From Cryptomeria japonica (taxonomy: Eukaryota; Streptophyta; Pinopsida; Cupressales; Cupressaceae): 64,000 nt of DNA. This document shows positions 1-11,992 of this stretch, piece after piece; positions within the stretch are counted from its first letter, which is position 1, and each line of letters opens with the position of its first letter. The position numbers and the translations under genes are program-made. The notes beneath the pieces are model-generated. The model did not search any database, was not told the origin of the DNA, and worked only from the letters and a program-made list of their open reading frames with translations. Where the stretch lies: NCBI RefSeq assembly GCF_030272615.1, contig NC_081410.1:228756915-228820914 (forward strand), given 5' to 3'.

Positions 1-2
1 CA

Positions 3-455
3 GCCAAGGCCACCCACAACTGGAAGAAGAACACTCTGTCTATGGAGAATGGAGGAAGGAAGTTTATCATAGACCTTGGGACGTAGTTGGTTAGTGAGGA
101 ACTGGCATCATCTTCGGAATCGGAGGGTGAAGGAGAAGGCGACCTGAGGGACGAAGGACGGGGCTGCAGGGAGCCCAACGACGAAGGGATTCTCAAACTA
201 GGAGAGTGCTCCGAGGATGAGACAGGGTCATTGAACGGGCTCTTCCACTGGCAGATGGAGGATTACGAAATGTTCCAGAGCTACAAGCTCAAAGTAGAGG
301 AACCAGAGCAAGTAACAGAGGAGGTGTACCTGCCAAAATACAAAGATTATTGGAAGGGAGATGCCCCAAACCTCGGTGACGTAGATAATCCCAAAGATCA
401 TTCGTGTCAGCAACGATTGGAACCCTATGTGGAAGGCCGCAGCCTTCAAAAGCTT
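3..455 (+). pseudogene. pol fragment, linker between protease and reverse transcriptase (element A)
   Basis: The translation begins AKATHNWKKNTLSM and continues through an acidic linker to GLFHWQMEDYE. This matches the segment that follows the protease in the pol ORF of the young element (KANHNWKKNTLSM and GLFHWQMEDYE there). An in-frame TAG lies at 84-86, and the reading frame shifts near position 400-427. No catalytic residues are present, because this part of the polyprotein is only the spacer before reverse transcriptase. It is a broken remnant with no expected product. Confidence 0.75.
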
Positions 456-789
456 TATTCTTCTTCTTCTTCTTATGTACGGGAAGGAGACCATGGTTCC
501 TGTAGAATTTATGGTTCCAAGTCTTCAGATGGCCATTGAAAATAGACTTGCCATCAACGGGTCCAAATTGAAACCCTACCACGAGAAGCGTGCAGGGGAC
601 CCGAGAGGCCGGAAGGACACCCGAGAGTCCGGAGGGGGACTCGAGAGGATGGAAGGGGGCTCGAGAGGCCGGGCAGGCGACTCGAGAGGCACGGGACCAA
701 AGCGGGAGACTCTCGGGCGAGGCAAACCGAGAAGGATGAAGGGCGATCCCAGAGGCATGGGACCCGAGCCGAATACTCTCGACAATTAG
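427..789 (+). pseudogene. Internal-deletion fusion: pol linker joined to the integrase C-terminal tail
   Basis: The 120-codon open frame starts with MWKAAAFKSF, which corresponds to the linker before reverse transcriptase. After a short TTC-rich junction (about 455-475) it continues as MYGKETMVPVEFMVPS, which corresponds to the integrase C-terminal region of the young element. A second jump near 555 joins it to INGSKLKPYH, the last conserved integrase residues. More than 2 kb encoding reverse transcriptase, RNase H and the integrase core is missing, yet the frame stays open across both joins. The tail (600-780) is a GC-rich repeat of the type CTCGAGAGGCCGG. It is probably a non-functional deletion derivative. 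Confidence 0.7.
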
Positions 790-1060
790 ATTGGAACCAC
801 CGTGCGGTGGGACACCGTACAGTGGACCACCGTCGACGGAGGTCATCAGCCTCAGAGGGTGTTCACCTACCGTACGGCCACTACCGTACACCCGCACAGG
901 AAAACAGTATCCACCGTACGACCTTCCCAGACACCGTACAACACCAAGCTTCGGGTGACCCCAGCCTAGTCGTGGTACGGCTCAGCCACCGTACAACAGA
1001 CCACTCCATTGTACGACAGATTACCTCTGTACGGGCTCGGGACATTACTATCCGTATGCC
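780..1060 (+). repeat. Palindrome-rich stretch with CCGTAC/GTACGG motifs (element A)
   Basis: Roughly nine CCGTAC or GTACGG-type cores occur in 280 bp, including a CCACCGTGCGGTGG hairpin near 797. The stretch sits between the integrase tail and the third ORF, the same place as the arrays at 40,440-40,760 and 41,400-41,815 of the young element and 4,800-5,510 of element B. Confidence 0.65.
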
Positions 1061-1565
1061 TGAAGGAGCACGGCGACAGCAACGGCGGTTTAAAAGAGGG
1101 TGAAAGGAAAAATACCACAGAACGGCAGGGATAAACAGTGGTGATGGGTGGTAAAAAAAAAAAAAAACCGACAACCAGATTGAAAAATCATTCGATGACA
1201 TCTGGAGCCAGGACGTTGAAAATATTAGAGTGGAGAAGAAGGGTTTTGGTATCTTAAAATATCACAACAATGATGTGCACCATGGACTTCCATGTGGTTC
1301 TGAAGGTTGTAAATTGGTGTTGGCGGCAGGGGCACTGCCCCTCGACCCTGCTGGCGATATTTTTGAGCTACAATAAACTTTTTGAGTTGGGCGAAGGGCA
1401 TCAAAGAAGTCACGGTAAGTGTTGGGGTTGTTCCGTACTGTGAGAAAGAAGCCTAAAGCTAAGTATTGGCGGGGAAGCCATAAGCCATAGAGGGAGACGG
1501 ATTGTCAACCTTTGGGGAGTGTGATGGAGGATTTGAGGTGTCTCCTAGCCTTTGTGCCAGAAGAT
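1061..1565 (+). other. Non-coding part of element A
   Basis: No gene is supported. It contains an A15 run (about 1,153) and a perfect AGGGGCACTGCCCCT-type hairpin near 1,328. The segment around 1,266-1,300 (GATGTGCACCATGGA) resembles 5,930-5,955 in element B, so it belongs to the element. Confidence 0.5.
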
Positions 1566-2045
1566 TGTGGCCACTTCCAAGCATGAATGGTACGCTTTGA
1601 GGAACTCGGAGTATGTCTCGGCTGGACAAGAGGTTGCCTTGGTGGATGCACAGAGGGCTCGGGAGGAGCTGACCACCAGGTTGGAGGCAGTACTAGCGTG
1701 AGACTTAGCTCAGTGTACCCCAGAGTTAGATGCCGAGAGGGCAGCGCGGGTGGCTATCGAGGACAAATTGGCTAGGGAGACAGTATCAATTGAGTAGCAG
1801 TTGGTGGAGGCTGAGACTGAAAAGCGTGTTTTGCAGACAAGTTTGGTTTAGGCATAGGAGGATTGTGTTGTCAAGGGAAAAAAAACAAAAAAAGAACGCT
1901 TGCGGAAGCAATAATGGTGACATCCGCACTTGAGCATAGGATGGTAGCAGAAAAGGGTTTTCAAGCGAGGATGCAGCAGGTGTATAAGTTCTGGGCTCGA
2001 CTGGCGTCAGCAGTTCTGTTTAATGTCATCTCTATTTTGTATTAA
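1566..2045 (+). pseudogene. Remnant of the third ORF (coiled-coil end) of element A
   Basis: With several stops and a frameshift, the translation gives ALVDAQRAREELTTRLEAVL, then ELDAERAARVAIEDKLARE, and ends with LEHRMVAEKGFQARMQQVY. These match the C-terminal heptad-rich part of the ORF at 37,889-40,390, including its last segment (VLVAERDVAARTQQVYELRA). The match shows that the third ORF is an old family trait and not a local accident. Stops near 1,699 and 1,796 and a shift near 1,880 make this copy dead. Confidence 0.65.
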
Positions 2046-2068
2046 TTCGTCCAGAGACGACTTCTTTT

Positions 2069-2082
2069 CTTGGGGGGGATGA
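2069..2082 (+). other. Polypurine tract of element A
   Basis: CTTGGGGGGGATGA lies directly before the TG of the LTR. The same tract precedes the LTR of element B (6,048-6,060) and, on the minus strand, that of the young element (37,804-37,821). Confidence 0.7.
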
Positions 2083-2402
2083 TGTTGCCGAGAATAATCA
2101 TTATGTTATGTTGTCATATTATGTTTATGTTGTCGTTAGTAATAATGAGTTACGGCGGTCAGTTAGTTAGTCGTCCCGAAGGGCAGTTGAACACGACGGT
2201 TGGTCGCACCCCTTCAGATATTATATATTGCATACCGTTCCTTCTTAGTATCATCATGATAGTCGTATCTGGGTTTAATGTTATAAGCACTTGATGTACA
2301 TGGACTGTTGAATTAATACAGAGACTGGTTATTTAATATATTTCAATTATGTTCTGTGCATTTACTTTCTGCATTTAATCGTTTACCCATATATGGCAAA
2401 CA
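2083..2402 (+). repeat. 3' LTR of element A
   Basis: It begins TGTTGCCGAG and ends GGCAAACA. It shares the core GGTCGCACCCCTTC and a TTTACCCA segment near its end with the 274-bp LTRs of the young element read on the minus strand. The other LTR is outside the window, so no target duplication can be checked. Confidence 0.75.
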
Positions 2403-4055
2403 GGCTTGGGTTCAAATATTGGATACATATCTTTCACTCAACCCTATGACAAAAGATGGAGTAATCAAGTTCACTATTCTTCATTTGGAGGACATAGCTC
2501 ATGAGTGGTAACATGATGGATTCACCACAAAAGGGCATCATCACATTGTGACATACTGATTTTTATAAAGCAACTCATAGAGATGTTCGATAGGAGAGGT
2601 TTAGAGGTGCATTGCAAGGAGTTGACATGTTTGAGGCATCATGGTTCAATGGAGGATTGTATAGTAGAATTTCAATGGTTTTTAGTCATGGTGTCAGATT
2701 TGATAAATAGGAGACTCATGTTCTTATTTAATGAGGGATTATCAAAGTCAATCCAAGGATGGGTGAGAGTCTTCAAACCAACATCTTTAGAGGTTGCTAT
2801 ATGAAGGACCTTGAATTAAGAGGATTCCACAGTTAAGAGTGAATTCCCCTCTAAGGGTGCACCATTAGGCAACAAAAGAGACCATTCCACAATAGTTTTT
2901 TGCAACCTAAGGCATTACCTCCAAAACCTAGCAAGGTGGAAGAGTCTAAAAATGAGCTTTGAAGAAAAAAAAACTATGCTTCCCTTGTAGATATTCATGG
3001 GAACCAGGTCACAAGTGCTTGGGAAAGGGACAAGTACACTACATTGAGGTGTTTTCAATGAGGATTTTGAGGAAAAAGATTTTAAACCCAAGGTTGTTGG
3101 GAATGAGATTGAGCATAAGGATCAAAGAGGAGAGCGTTCAAGGGGCACACCTACTACACTTTTAGGAGACACTAGGTATCATCATCTTCAAGTTAGAAGA
3201 GTCTTACAAGGAAGCAGAGTGACAATCTCAATTGATAATGGGGCCACCCACAACTTCATTGACAAGGGTTTGGTGACTAAGATGAGTGAGTTTGAGGACA
3301 AATGATTTTGAGGGATTTAATGTTATAGTGGCTGATGGGTTTATGATTCCATGTACCAAAAGGATTCAACAACCTAAGTTGACCCAAGGAAGATATAGGA
3401 TGTGATATGATTTCTATTTGGTTGGCATTGGTGAGACGGATCTAGTTTTGGGTGACAATGGTTGCACTCACTTGGCAAGTTCTCACATATCAAACTTTGG
3501 AGTTGAAATGCAAATCCAATGGGAAGAGATAGCTCTTTGAGGCTTATCCGTTGCAGGTCCCAAGAGTGTTTCAACAAAGAGGATGGAATGTACTTTTTGT
3601 AGAGATCAAGTGTCTTGGGCAAAAAAGTGCTTGATTATAGATACAAGTCCATCCAAGGATGCAAGGTCTTATCATGTTGTCATCCAATCTATCTTGCATA
3701 AACACAACAAGGTATTCGATGATATTCCTCTAGGGTTCTCGCCGGATAGGATTTTTAGCAAGTAATTGGGTTAGAGGAAGGAGCAAACTAGACATCACTA
3801 CATCCTATTGCCATCCTAGCAAACACAAGGAGATTGAGAAAGCGATTAAGAAGTTGTTGAAACATGAGACACATATGACCTAGCTCTAGCCCATTTGCTT
3901 CTTCCACGTTGTTGATCAAGAAAAAGGATAGTACTATGAGGATCTGCATTGATTATAGATACCGCAACAAGAAGACAATCAAGAATCGCTACCCCATATT
4001 TAGGATTGATGAGTTGATGGTTGAGCTTCATGTAGTGTACTTCTCCAGGACTAAT
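2403..4055 (+). pseudogene. Chromovirus-like Ty3/gypsy gag-protease-RT remnant
   Basis: A capsid-type stretch (FTILHLEDIAHEW near 2,470-2,510) is followed by a CCHC knuckle (CFPCRYSWEPGHKC near 2,973-3,015). Next comes a retropepsin-like segment (ISIDNGATHNFIDKGLV near 3,230-3,275) in which the usual DSG/DTG is DNG. The start of reverse transcriptase follows ([19 protein letters not shown] near 3,943-4,000). Stops and frameshifts are frequent. The remnant begins directly after the LTR of element A and stops where element B begins, so it was probably the host sequence for both insertions. It resembles the chromovirus at 48,470-54,270 and the minus-strand copy at 6,410-8,200. Confidence 0.7.
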
Positions 4056-4079
4056 CAACAATCAAGATACTATTAATTG

Positions 4080-4600
4080 GAAGAGCCTTGGGAAACCTAC
4101 GATCTGGCCGCCAACCTTCAACTTGGTGGGTGCTGACCAACATGGCATTAAGCCATCGAGGACTTTGATGGCACAAAATGTAACATTCGGCACACAGCCC
4201 TTCTTCCTAGATTTCATCATCATCCCACTACAGAAGACGTACGAGGCTCTCTTGGGGAGAGGGTGGTTAATCACTGCAAAGGCAGATCACAATTGGAAGC
4301 GAAACACACTCTCCATCAAGAGTCAAGAAGGAAGTATGTCATTGACCTGAGGAATTAGGTGGTGAGTGAAGAATTGTCATCTTCAAACTCGGAGTCCGAA
4401 GACGAAGAGTGGAGTACAAAGGAAGAGGATGGAACCGAATGACGAAGGGGTATTGGAACTAGAAGATTGCTTGAAGGATGAAACAAGTTCCCTCAATGGA
4501 TTATTCCATTGGCAAATAGAGGACTACAAGGTATTTTCACCATGTAATTTTCTTGAAGGCATAACTCTCGATGAAGAAACCAATGGGAGCATGTAAAATT
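4080..4600 (+). pseudogene. pol fragment after the protease (element B)
   Basis: The frame at 4,123-4,350 reads GADQHGIKPSRTLMAQ, then LGRGWLITAKADHNWKR. These match GADQHGIKPLGTLMAQ and LGRGWLVAAKANHNWKK of the young element. After a shift, the frame at 4,366-4,596 carries the acidic linker ending GLFHWQIEDYK. The protease active site itself lies upstream and is not present. Nothing follows that resembles reverse transcriptase. Confidence 0.75.
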
Positions 4601-4799
4601 ACAAAAGATACATCTGACAATACAAAGAGAAAAATATCTAATGTGGAGCACACAAATAATTGTCAAGGGAAATCAACATCATCGGAAATTCATAGGAACC
4701 AAAAGAGGGGATTAGGAGGGATGGAAAATGGAAAGTGAAAAATAATGAGTCCAAGTAAATTATCAAAGGGGAGCAAGCGAGTAAGAAAAATAATGCACA

Positions 4800-5510
4800 T
4801 GGTGTATGACAAGTTCTTCCTCGTACTCGTACAACAATATTATTGCCAAGTGAGTCTACTATTCTTTTTGTACAGCCTAGGGTATGTTATCCTGTATGGA
4901 CTCCACAGTTGCAAAGATGGTTTCCACATGTACTGTTCACGTCGCGTAGGGAGTGCTTTCCACACCGTATGATAGCTTCTAAAGTCCATATAGCTTTTTC
5001 TCATTACTATACGACACCCCAGGTACAGAAGTGTCACTTCACATTTTGCACCGTATGGCAGCATCGTCTTGCTCATGTGTGGTCTCCATTTCATACCGTA
5101 CAACAGACCTTTATGCTTCTCCTACAACACCTTGATGTTCCTTCAATACAATTAAGCAAAACCATATGACACTACTTGCCATGTTCTCATGTATGACACA
5201 TCTTAACAAGTTCTTCCATACAGCATGTTGGACTCCACCCCATACAACATCTTGCTCATCATTCCATACAAAATCTTCATTATTTGGTACAGCCTAAACC
5301 ATTTTTGTGCATCATACATCGATTGCTATTTGGTGGTACTGTACAACAATTGTTGCTTGATAGAACCGTACGGTGGTTCTTGGCTATACGACAAACCCCT
5401 ATTGCTCTCGTACAGAACTCACCCGTATGGTATCCTTTAACCTGTGTCGTACAACAGACGTGGCATAATTTTAATGTACGGCTCATTCAATTTACCATCA
5501 TATGACAACC
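4800..5510 (+). repeat. Palindrome-rich stretch with CCGTAC/CCGTAT motifs (element B)
   Basis: About fifteen dispersed GTAC/GTATGG cores occur, including ACCGTACGGTGG near 5,364. Many are CCGTATGG or CTATACGA, which could be decayed CCGTACGG after CpG loss. It has the same relative position as in element A and the young element. ORFs here are chance frames. Confidence 0.6.
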
Positions 5511-6047
5511 TCAACTTTTGGAAGTATGGCTTCACTTCATCGTGATAGCATTTTCATTGGCATGTTGAGCAACCTTCTTTAGAATTTTCATACCACATTG
5601 TAGAACAAGTACATAGACGGAATTTTCAAATGTCGTATGGCCATTACAATACAAGTTCGAGCAACATAACCTTTCAACAGTACAGCTATAATTTGAGGGA
5701 TGGCGGGCAATTTTGAAATTTCACTTTGGTACACTTTTGATTATGTTGGATACTATGATGAGGGCATATAGCATACCAATGTGATATCATTGGCAAGAGT
5801 CAGCAAACTTGCATATCTTCATGAAATGTTAGATTTGGTTGTGTTGCATACATTGATTAAAGATTGCTGCAAGCTCTATTTTCTGGCTTCATCAACATTG
5901 TTTTTGGCGTCTTAAAAAACAGAAAAATGATGTGTACCATGGAGTTTCGTGTGGTTATCCAACCTAAGTCATTGTGTACACTATTTTCATTAGTCTTTCC
6001 AAATATTACTTGATGTTTACTTGTCATCTGGAAGATGACTTTCTCTA
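5511..6047 (+). other. Degraded spacer of element B, no gene seen
   Basis: It lies between the palindromic stretch and the polypurine tract, where the third ORF would be expected. I see no convincing coiled-coil remnant, only the short GATGTGTACCATGGA match to element A. Confidence 0.4.
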
Positions 6048-6060
6048 TTTGGGGGGATGA

Positions 6061-6409
6061 TGTAGTCGGCATAAAATGCCTATTGTTATGTTTGATAATA
6101 TTTGTTATCTGCCAATGTATTAATTGTTTGTATTAAGTGGGTTTTCACTCTCGGGTAGTTAATGTGTCGATTGGTTGACGGTTGTGTTCCTCTCGACAAC
6201 TGTCGAGTCCTTTAAATATGTTGTGTACTGCCAAGGAAGGTAGTATGGTATAGTGGGATTAATTGTAATCCTTGGCTGACCATCTATGCTCTTCTTCTCT
6301 ATAATAATATCATGTGTGAATAAAGATATATTTTGCTCCTATGTCTAGTATGCATTATCATTTGTATTAATATTTCTTGTACTTAATTTATCAGATATAG
6401 TAGTAAACA
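6061..6409 (+). repeat. 3' LTR of element B
   Basis: It is preceded by TTTGGGGGGATGA. It begins TGTAGTCGGC and ends GTAAACA. It is only loosely similar to the other two LTRs of the family but has the same length class and the same polypurine tract. Confidence 0.6.
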
Positions 6410-8200
6410 ATAACTATACTTTTGTTGCTCTATCCTTGTTAGCATCACTAAACACTAGGCAACCCAATCCACTTAATCATGTCTACTCGATCTCTCCATC
6501 CTCTTGAAAGATACCATGCGTAGCCCACTATCTAACATCCCTCTCAATTATTTTTTCTCCCTTTTACCTCAAACTTCATCTCCATAGTATGCAAGTTAAG
6601 GTAAAACTCTTCAATCACCTGAAGCCACTTCATGCCCAACACAACATCAATCTCTCCCATACCAACCACATAGTAATCAACCTGGAACTCATATTTGCTC
6701 AACTAAATGGTTAAGTTGGAAATTATCCTATTACAAGTGAGCACGAAGCGATTTGCAACTCTAACTCTAAATCCCTCAAACTCTTCAATCTTGAGTCCTC
6801 TCCTAGCCACTAACCCCTCATCAATGAAGTTATGCATGGCACCTATGTCTAACAATGTAATCACACGCTGCCCACCTAGGACTCCTTGTATCCTGAAAGT
6901 ACCCTCTCTCGGAATGCTAGAGAGATGTGCCATAGATTTCTCCTCTTCCTGCTCCTTCCCGGACTCCTCTATTGCACTTTCTATGTCACTTTCACCTGAG
7001 TTAGTTTGTTGATCCAAATTTTCAAAGTTTGTTTCACGTACAAAATAGTACTCCATTTGGTTTGCCTTACCCTTCATGGGGCACTTATGATTAGGATCCC
7101 AAGGCCCCTTGCATTTGAAACATAACTTCTTGCGCCTTAAGTCATTTAATGACTCCTCATCAATTTTTGGAGTGGTTTTTTGGGCTCATCCGCTCCTTTA
7201 TGAAAATGTTTCTTGTCCTTATTGGGGGTGAAGATCTTAGATGCAAATTTACTTCTTGGGGTAGCAATGCCCATGCTTATAGCCTTTTTCATAGCCTCCT
7301 ATAGAATGGGAGAGTTGAATGCCTTATGCCAACCACATACTGGTTCCGTGAGCCACTCATTAACTACCAATCTCCTCTCTGAGATATCAACAAGCATCAC
7401 CAACAATCTCTGAAACTCAAAATTGTAGGTTTCCAACAAACCATATTGCTTAAGCTATGCAAAATCCCTAAAATACATCTTTGGTTCCATCCTGTCAAAG
7501 CGTTCAATGAGTTTGTTAGTGAATTCATCGTAGGTGGTGATCAAATTATGACCCAATGTCACTAGGACATGGTACCACCACTCATGTGCCAAACCATCTA
7601 GGTGCAAGGTAGTGAATTTAATCGTCTCCTTTGGCATAGGTCTCAAAGATAATTGTTGAGCTTTTGCACCCAAGCCCACATTGTACACTCATCACTGTCG
7701 TCAAAGTGTCACAAGGTAACCTTGCTCACAACCTGCTCGAATTCTCTCTATCCCAAAGACACCCTATGCTTAGACGTATCTACTACCCCTAATCTCAATT
7801 TCTTTTGATTCATGAACTATTCCAAAGTCAACATATCTCTGATTTCAAGTGGCAGGGTCGTATACTTCGTATAGTGTAGTCTAATCTCCTCAGCCATGGA
7901 AATCTACGGCTCGTGCTCTTGAACCTACAGAGCCTACATCACCACCCTACAAGCAAAAATCGAGTGTATGTGCAGACACGGTATTCTACCTCATGAAATC
8001 TAGGAGGTGAGGCATAATATCCATCATCATGTCAAATTTCCACTCTGCTCCTGTATAAGGACTAATTGACCCAACACATCCTTTTTCTTTCTTCAACATG
8101 GTATTTTTAAAGCTCTCACTATCACCAAAAGAACTCTTTTGAGTGGCGATAATTCCTGAAACTGTTTCACTCTTTGGAGCCTATGTTGGCTGCCACTAAG
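6410..8200 (-). pseudogene. Chromovirus-like gag-protease remnant, minus strand
   Basis: Reading from right to left, a capsid-like segment (FTTLHLDGLAHEWWYHVL, 7,455-7,688) is followed by a knuckle (CFKCKGPWDPNHKC, about 7,080-7,125). The open segment 6,703-7,077 has the retropepsin motif LLDIGAMHNFIDEGLV, in which the usual DSG/DTG reads DIG. A protease end follows (LGMKWLQ, about 6,620). The remnant breaks off before reverse transcriptase at the edge of element B. Its sequence around 8,185 (AGTGGCAGCCA) may be a decayed initiator-Met primer site. The 5' LTR lies to its right and is split by the copia element. Confidence 0.7.
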
Positions 8201-8981
8201 TGTGTTTCCTAGTGTAAGTTCGATACTCTTTTTCACTCACAAATCACTCGGTTCACAAGCCAGCAAGAAAACTCTACTTCAGTACAGCTTAAATGTCCCA
8301 CCCCTTTCTAACTTCGATTATGTTTCTTTCTTTTTTTGTTTTCTAAATATTCACTTTTTTTGTGTTTTGCAATTACTCAAAGAAATGTAGGAAACAAAGG
8401 AGAAAACAACTTCTAAACAATATTAAATAACTAATTCCACAAAATTCACAAAAATTATTGCTTTAAATATTAATATTGAACATACCCAATTCACATGCCC
8501 AACCAAGAAAGATATAGAAATGATGGAGGAAGTATGGCTATTGGAATAATTTTGTACAGCCAGGACTGAATATGAAAAATCTGCAAATTATTGTCATTGA
8601 TTTACTAGGAAAACCGCATCAAAATTTTCCCTTTAAATCCCCAAAAATCTCATGCTAGACCCTCTGAAATGGTACGGCCTGAACTAGAAATGTTATGGTT
8701 GGACAAGTGAATGGTACTGCCTACAGTCTAGATTCTATACCTCCAATCGCCTCAAATCTGCAATCATTCATTACTTTCAAATCTGCTCTCAATTACTCTC
8801 CTAGACACTATTAATCCTTCTCTCAATTAATTTAAATAAGCTCTCCTACAATCCATATAATGAGATCACCTTAAGAACACCATAGAGAATGATCTCACTT
8901 TTGTAGGTATCCAATCCTATGAAGGACTTTTGTAGTTATCCAATCCTGTGAAGGATTTCGTCTCCACAAGCTAGTGGTTCA
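8201..8981 (-). repeat. Inner half of the 5' LTR of the minus-strand chromovirus remnant
   Basis: Non-coding AT-rich sequence between the gag remnant and the copia LTR. I infer it is the LTR's 3' part because the outer part resumes beyond the copia element at 15,183 and starts at 15,882 with a typical LTR end. The inner boundary is uncertain. Confidence 0.4.
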
Positions 8982-9912
8982 TGTTAAATATCCGGGCAAC
9001 TGAGAGGTGGGGGTGAATCAATTGACAACTTAAACTATTTCTTCAATTCTTTTACACATCCAGAGTAACCAACAAAATTAATTAATGCAGATATAACATG
9101 AAAGCACATACACAACACAAATCACACAATGAACACTAGATATAACGTGGAAAACCCAAGGGAAAAACCATGGAGAATGTTGGTTCTCAATATATAACAT
9201 CGGTTAAGGTGATTTTTACAAAAGGTGGCTCACTGCCAAAATGCTCACTGCAGGTGGGCTCACTGCAAAAGGAAGAAGGAAAAAGAGAATCCACCACTGT
9301 TACACAATCTGCAATACCAAAACTGTTTCCGGTGCCTCAACACCAACACACTTCACATATCAACATCCACATCAACCGGATTTTTCCTTGTCAATCTTGC
9401 ACACCTTCAATATTTTAATCATTCAATTCATCCTCTTATTTATACTGTCTCCAAGAAACATAATCTTCTAAGTCGGCCATGACAGAGATTTAAAATAGGT
9501 CAACACTAAACATTCCAGTGGTGGGAAGGAATGAGAAGTAGACCATACCACAACACACATCATCGATCAGATCAACATGTTACATCCATCACAAATTTCG
9601 GACCCAAATCATGACTCACACGCTACACAAATGCAGTTACACATCCTCGAATTCCGGACCTAATCCGAACCCAAATAGCACTACCCAGCTTAGCAAAAAT
9701 AAGAATGAAACCAAGATACTCATGAATACAATCAATCAACATCATATCCGATAAACAGAGAAATCCAAATTACCACCAATACGAACAAACAGAATATCAA
9801 TTGTAACACATCCTTCAGAGCACCAAAGATTCCGGGAACGCATCTTCCGAATCACCAACTGCAAAACCATATGTTCACATCAATGACAACCATCAACATC
9901 ACATTTGCAGCA
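8982..9912 (-). repeat. 3' LTR of the copia element
   Basis: It runs from TGTTAAATATCC to CATTTGCAGCA and aligns along its length with 14,212-15,182. The ORFs inside it at 9,170-9,482 are not genes. Confidence 0.9.
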
Positions 9913-9926
9913 ATCTCCCCCTTTGT
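9913..9926 (-). other. Polypurine tract of the copia element
   Basis: The minus strand reads AAAGGGGGAGAT directly before the LTR, the expected second-strand primer. Confidence 0.75.
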
Positions 9927-10439
9927 CATTGATGGCAATATCCATCAACAACAAAAACATAACTCTCTCTACATCAAATCAGCATCTCTGCACATGCACA
10001 TCTCTGCATCTCTCCCTCTTTGACATCAAGGACAAAGTCAGGCATAACTCCCCCTATGAAACTCACTTCAACTCCCCCTAAGAGGAAGCACCCAAGGACT
10101 AATCCAGATAAGAATATACAAGCAGTTCATTGAACCAATGCACATCCAAATGTACATCAGTTTAAATTAGGAGTAATACCCCTAACTTCTGCCAAAGCTA
10201 CTCAAAAGTATCTTTACACAACGCCTTTGTGAAGATATCTGCAATCTACTCTTTTGTAGGTACATACTCAAGCTTAACTTCATTATCCAACACCTTTTCC
10301 CTCAAGAACTGATACTAAATAGATGTGTGCTTTGTTCTGGAATGTTGTATGGGTACCGGATTCATGGAAATGTTTATTGCACTAGTGTTGTCACACATAA
10401 TTGAAATGGGTTCATTGAACATTACACCAATATCCTTCA

Positions 10440-11480
10440 ACGTCTACTTCATCCTTAGAATTTGTGTGCACCATTAAGATGTTGCAATATATTATGCTTC
10501 AGCTGTAGATAAAGACACAGAATCTTGCTTCTTACTCGACCAAGCAACCAACCAAGACCCAAGAAAGAATGCTCCACCACTTGTGCTTTTCCTCTCATCA
10601 ACACCTCCAGCCCAATCTGCAACTGTATAAGCTGTCAAAGTAAAATCTGAATTTTTGGGATACCACAAACCAAACTCTACTTTTCCTTTCAAATATCTGA
10701 AAATTCTTTTTACTGCCACAACATGTGATTCTTTTGGTTCTTGCTGAAATCTAGCCGCCAAACAAACTGCATACATGATATCCAGTCTAGTAGCAGTCAA
10801 ATATAACAATCCTCCAATCATTGATCTGTACTGACTTGCATCAGCTTTAGGAGATTTATCTTCTTTAGTTAATTTACATTCGGTGGTCATAGGTGTACAC
10901 ACTGGTTTAGAATTCTCCAACCCAAACTTCAACAATTCCTTAATGTATTTAGACTGAGAAAAGAAAATTCCTTTGCTATTCTGATTTACTTGCAAACCAA
11001 GAAAGAAATTTAATTCACCGATCATGGACATCTCAAATTCCTTTTACATCTCATTAGCAAACTTTCTACACATGCCTTCATTTCTTCCAAATATTATGTC
11101 ATCGACATAAACTACAATTAAGGTTTAACCTAAGTCAGTTTTGAAATATAAGTTGTTGTAAGCCGATCCCTTCTAAAAACCTTGATCAACCAAATACTTA
11201 TCTAGTCTTCCATACCAAGCTCTAGGAGCTTGTTTCAATCCATACAAGGCCTTCTTCAATCTGCAAACAATATTCGAATCATCTTTCAACTTAAATCCTT
11301 CCGGTTGTTCAATGTAAACTTCTTCTTTCAATTCTCCATTCAAAAATGTTGATTTCACATCCATCTGATAAACCTTGAAGTCCTTAAAGGCTGCAAAAGC
11401 CAAAAATATCCTAATAGCCTCCATTCGAGCAACAAGAGCGTATGTCTCCTCAAAGTCAATACCTTCAACCTATGAGTAAC
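10440..11480 (-). pseudogene. copia reverse transcriptase and RNase H remnant
   Basis: The 11,173-11,424 frame reads [20 protein letters not shown] and [11 protein letters not shown], classic copia reverse transcriptase. After a stop and a shift the active-site motif VVYVDDIIFG lies at about 11,094-11,120. The 10,492-11,031 frame carries the end of the polymerase (MIGELNFFLGLQ) and RNase H (STSGGAFFLGSWLVAWSSKK). The usual TDADWAG of RNase H is TVADWAG, and the conserved STAEAEY motif is cut by a stop after STAEA. At least two frame breaks separate the pieces. Confidence 0.85.
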
Positions 11481-11992
11481 CTTTACAAACCAAACCTTGC
11501 TTTATTTCTCACATCTTTTCCATCCTCATCCAGCTTGTTCCGAAATACCCATTTTGTTCCAATTACATTCTTATCTACCAGTCTGTGAGATAATTCCCAT
11601 GTCTGATTCTTCTCAATCTGATCCAGCTCTTCTTTCATTGCCTTTATCCAATTCTGATCATTGTGTGCTTCTTCTAATGTTTTCGGTTCAATCTCAAATA
11701 GTAAACATAACTGAACTTGTTCTTGAGCTGCTTTGCTTCTTATGATAATTCATTTGTTCTTATCTATAACAATCCGGTCCACTGAATGATTCTTCTGAAT
11801 ATATCTTGGGGTTTTACATGTAGCTATCGAAGCATTTTGAGTTTCCTTTTCTTCTTTGGTTTTCTCTTCCCTTTTTCTGTCAACGGATTCATCAGATCCA
11901 TATCCTGCCAATTTGTCTGAGTCTTTAGAAATGTCTTAATTAACCTTCACATTTGCACTTTCAACAATCTTGTTCAGTCTTTTGTTGTAACA

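Larger units (their letters stand above)
1..2402 (+). mobile_element. 3' part of a decayed Ty3/gypsy element (element A), same family as the young element at 37,530-48,221
   Basis: The left end lies outside the window. In order it holds a pol linker fragment, a fused integrase tail, a palindrome-rich stretch, a coiled-coil ORF remnant, a polypurine tract and a 320-bp LTR. Each part has a counterpart in the same order in the intact-looking minus-strand element at 37,530-48,221, so this is a second copy, in the opposite orientation. The reverse transcriptase, RNase H and integrase catalytic core are missing. Family assignment rests on shared protein segments and LTR motifs seen by eye. Confidence 0.8.
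4066..6409 (+). mobile_element. 3' remnant of a Ty3/gypsy element (element B), same family as element A
   Basis: It opens within pol (matching WKKLGKP of the young element), then has the palindrome-rich stretch, a degraded spacer, the polypurine tract and a 349-bp LTR. The 5' half is missing, and its left join to the chromovirus-like remnant has no recognisable LTR. Stops and frameshifts are common, so it looks older than the young element. Confidence 0.7.
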
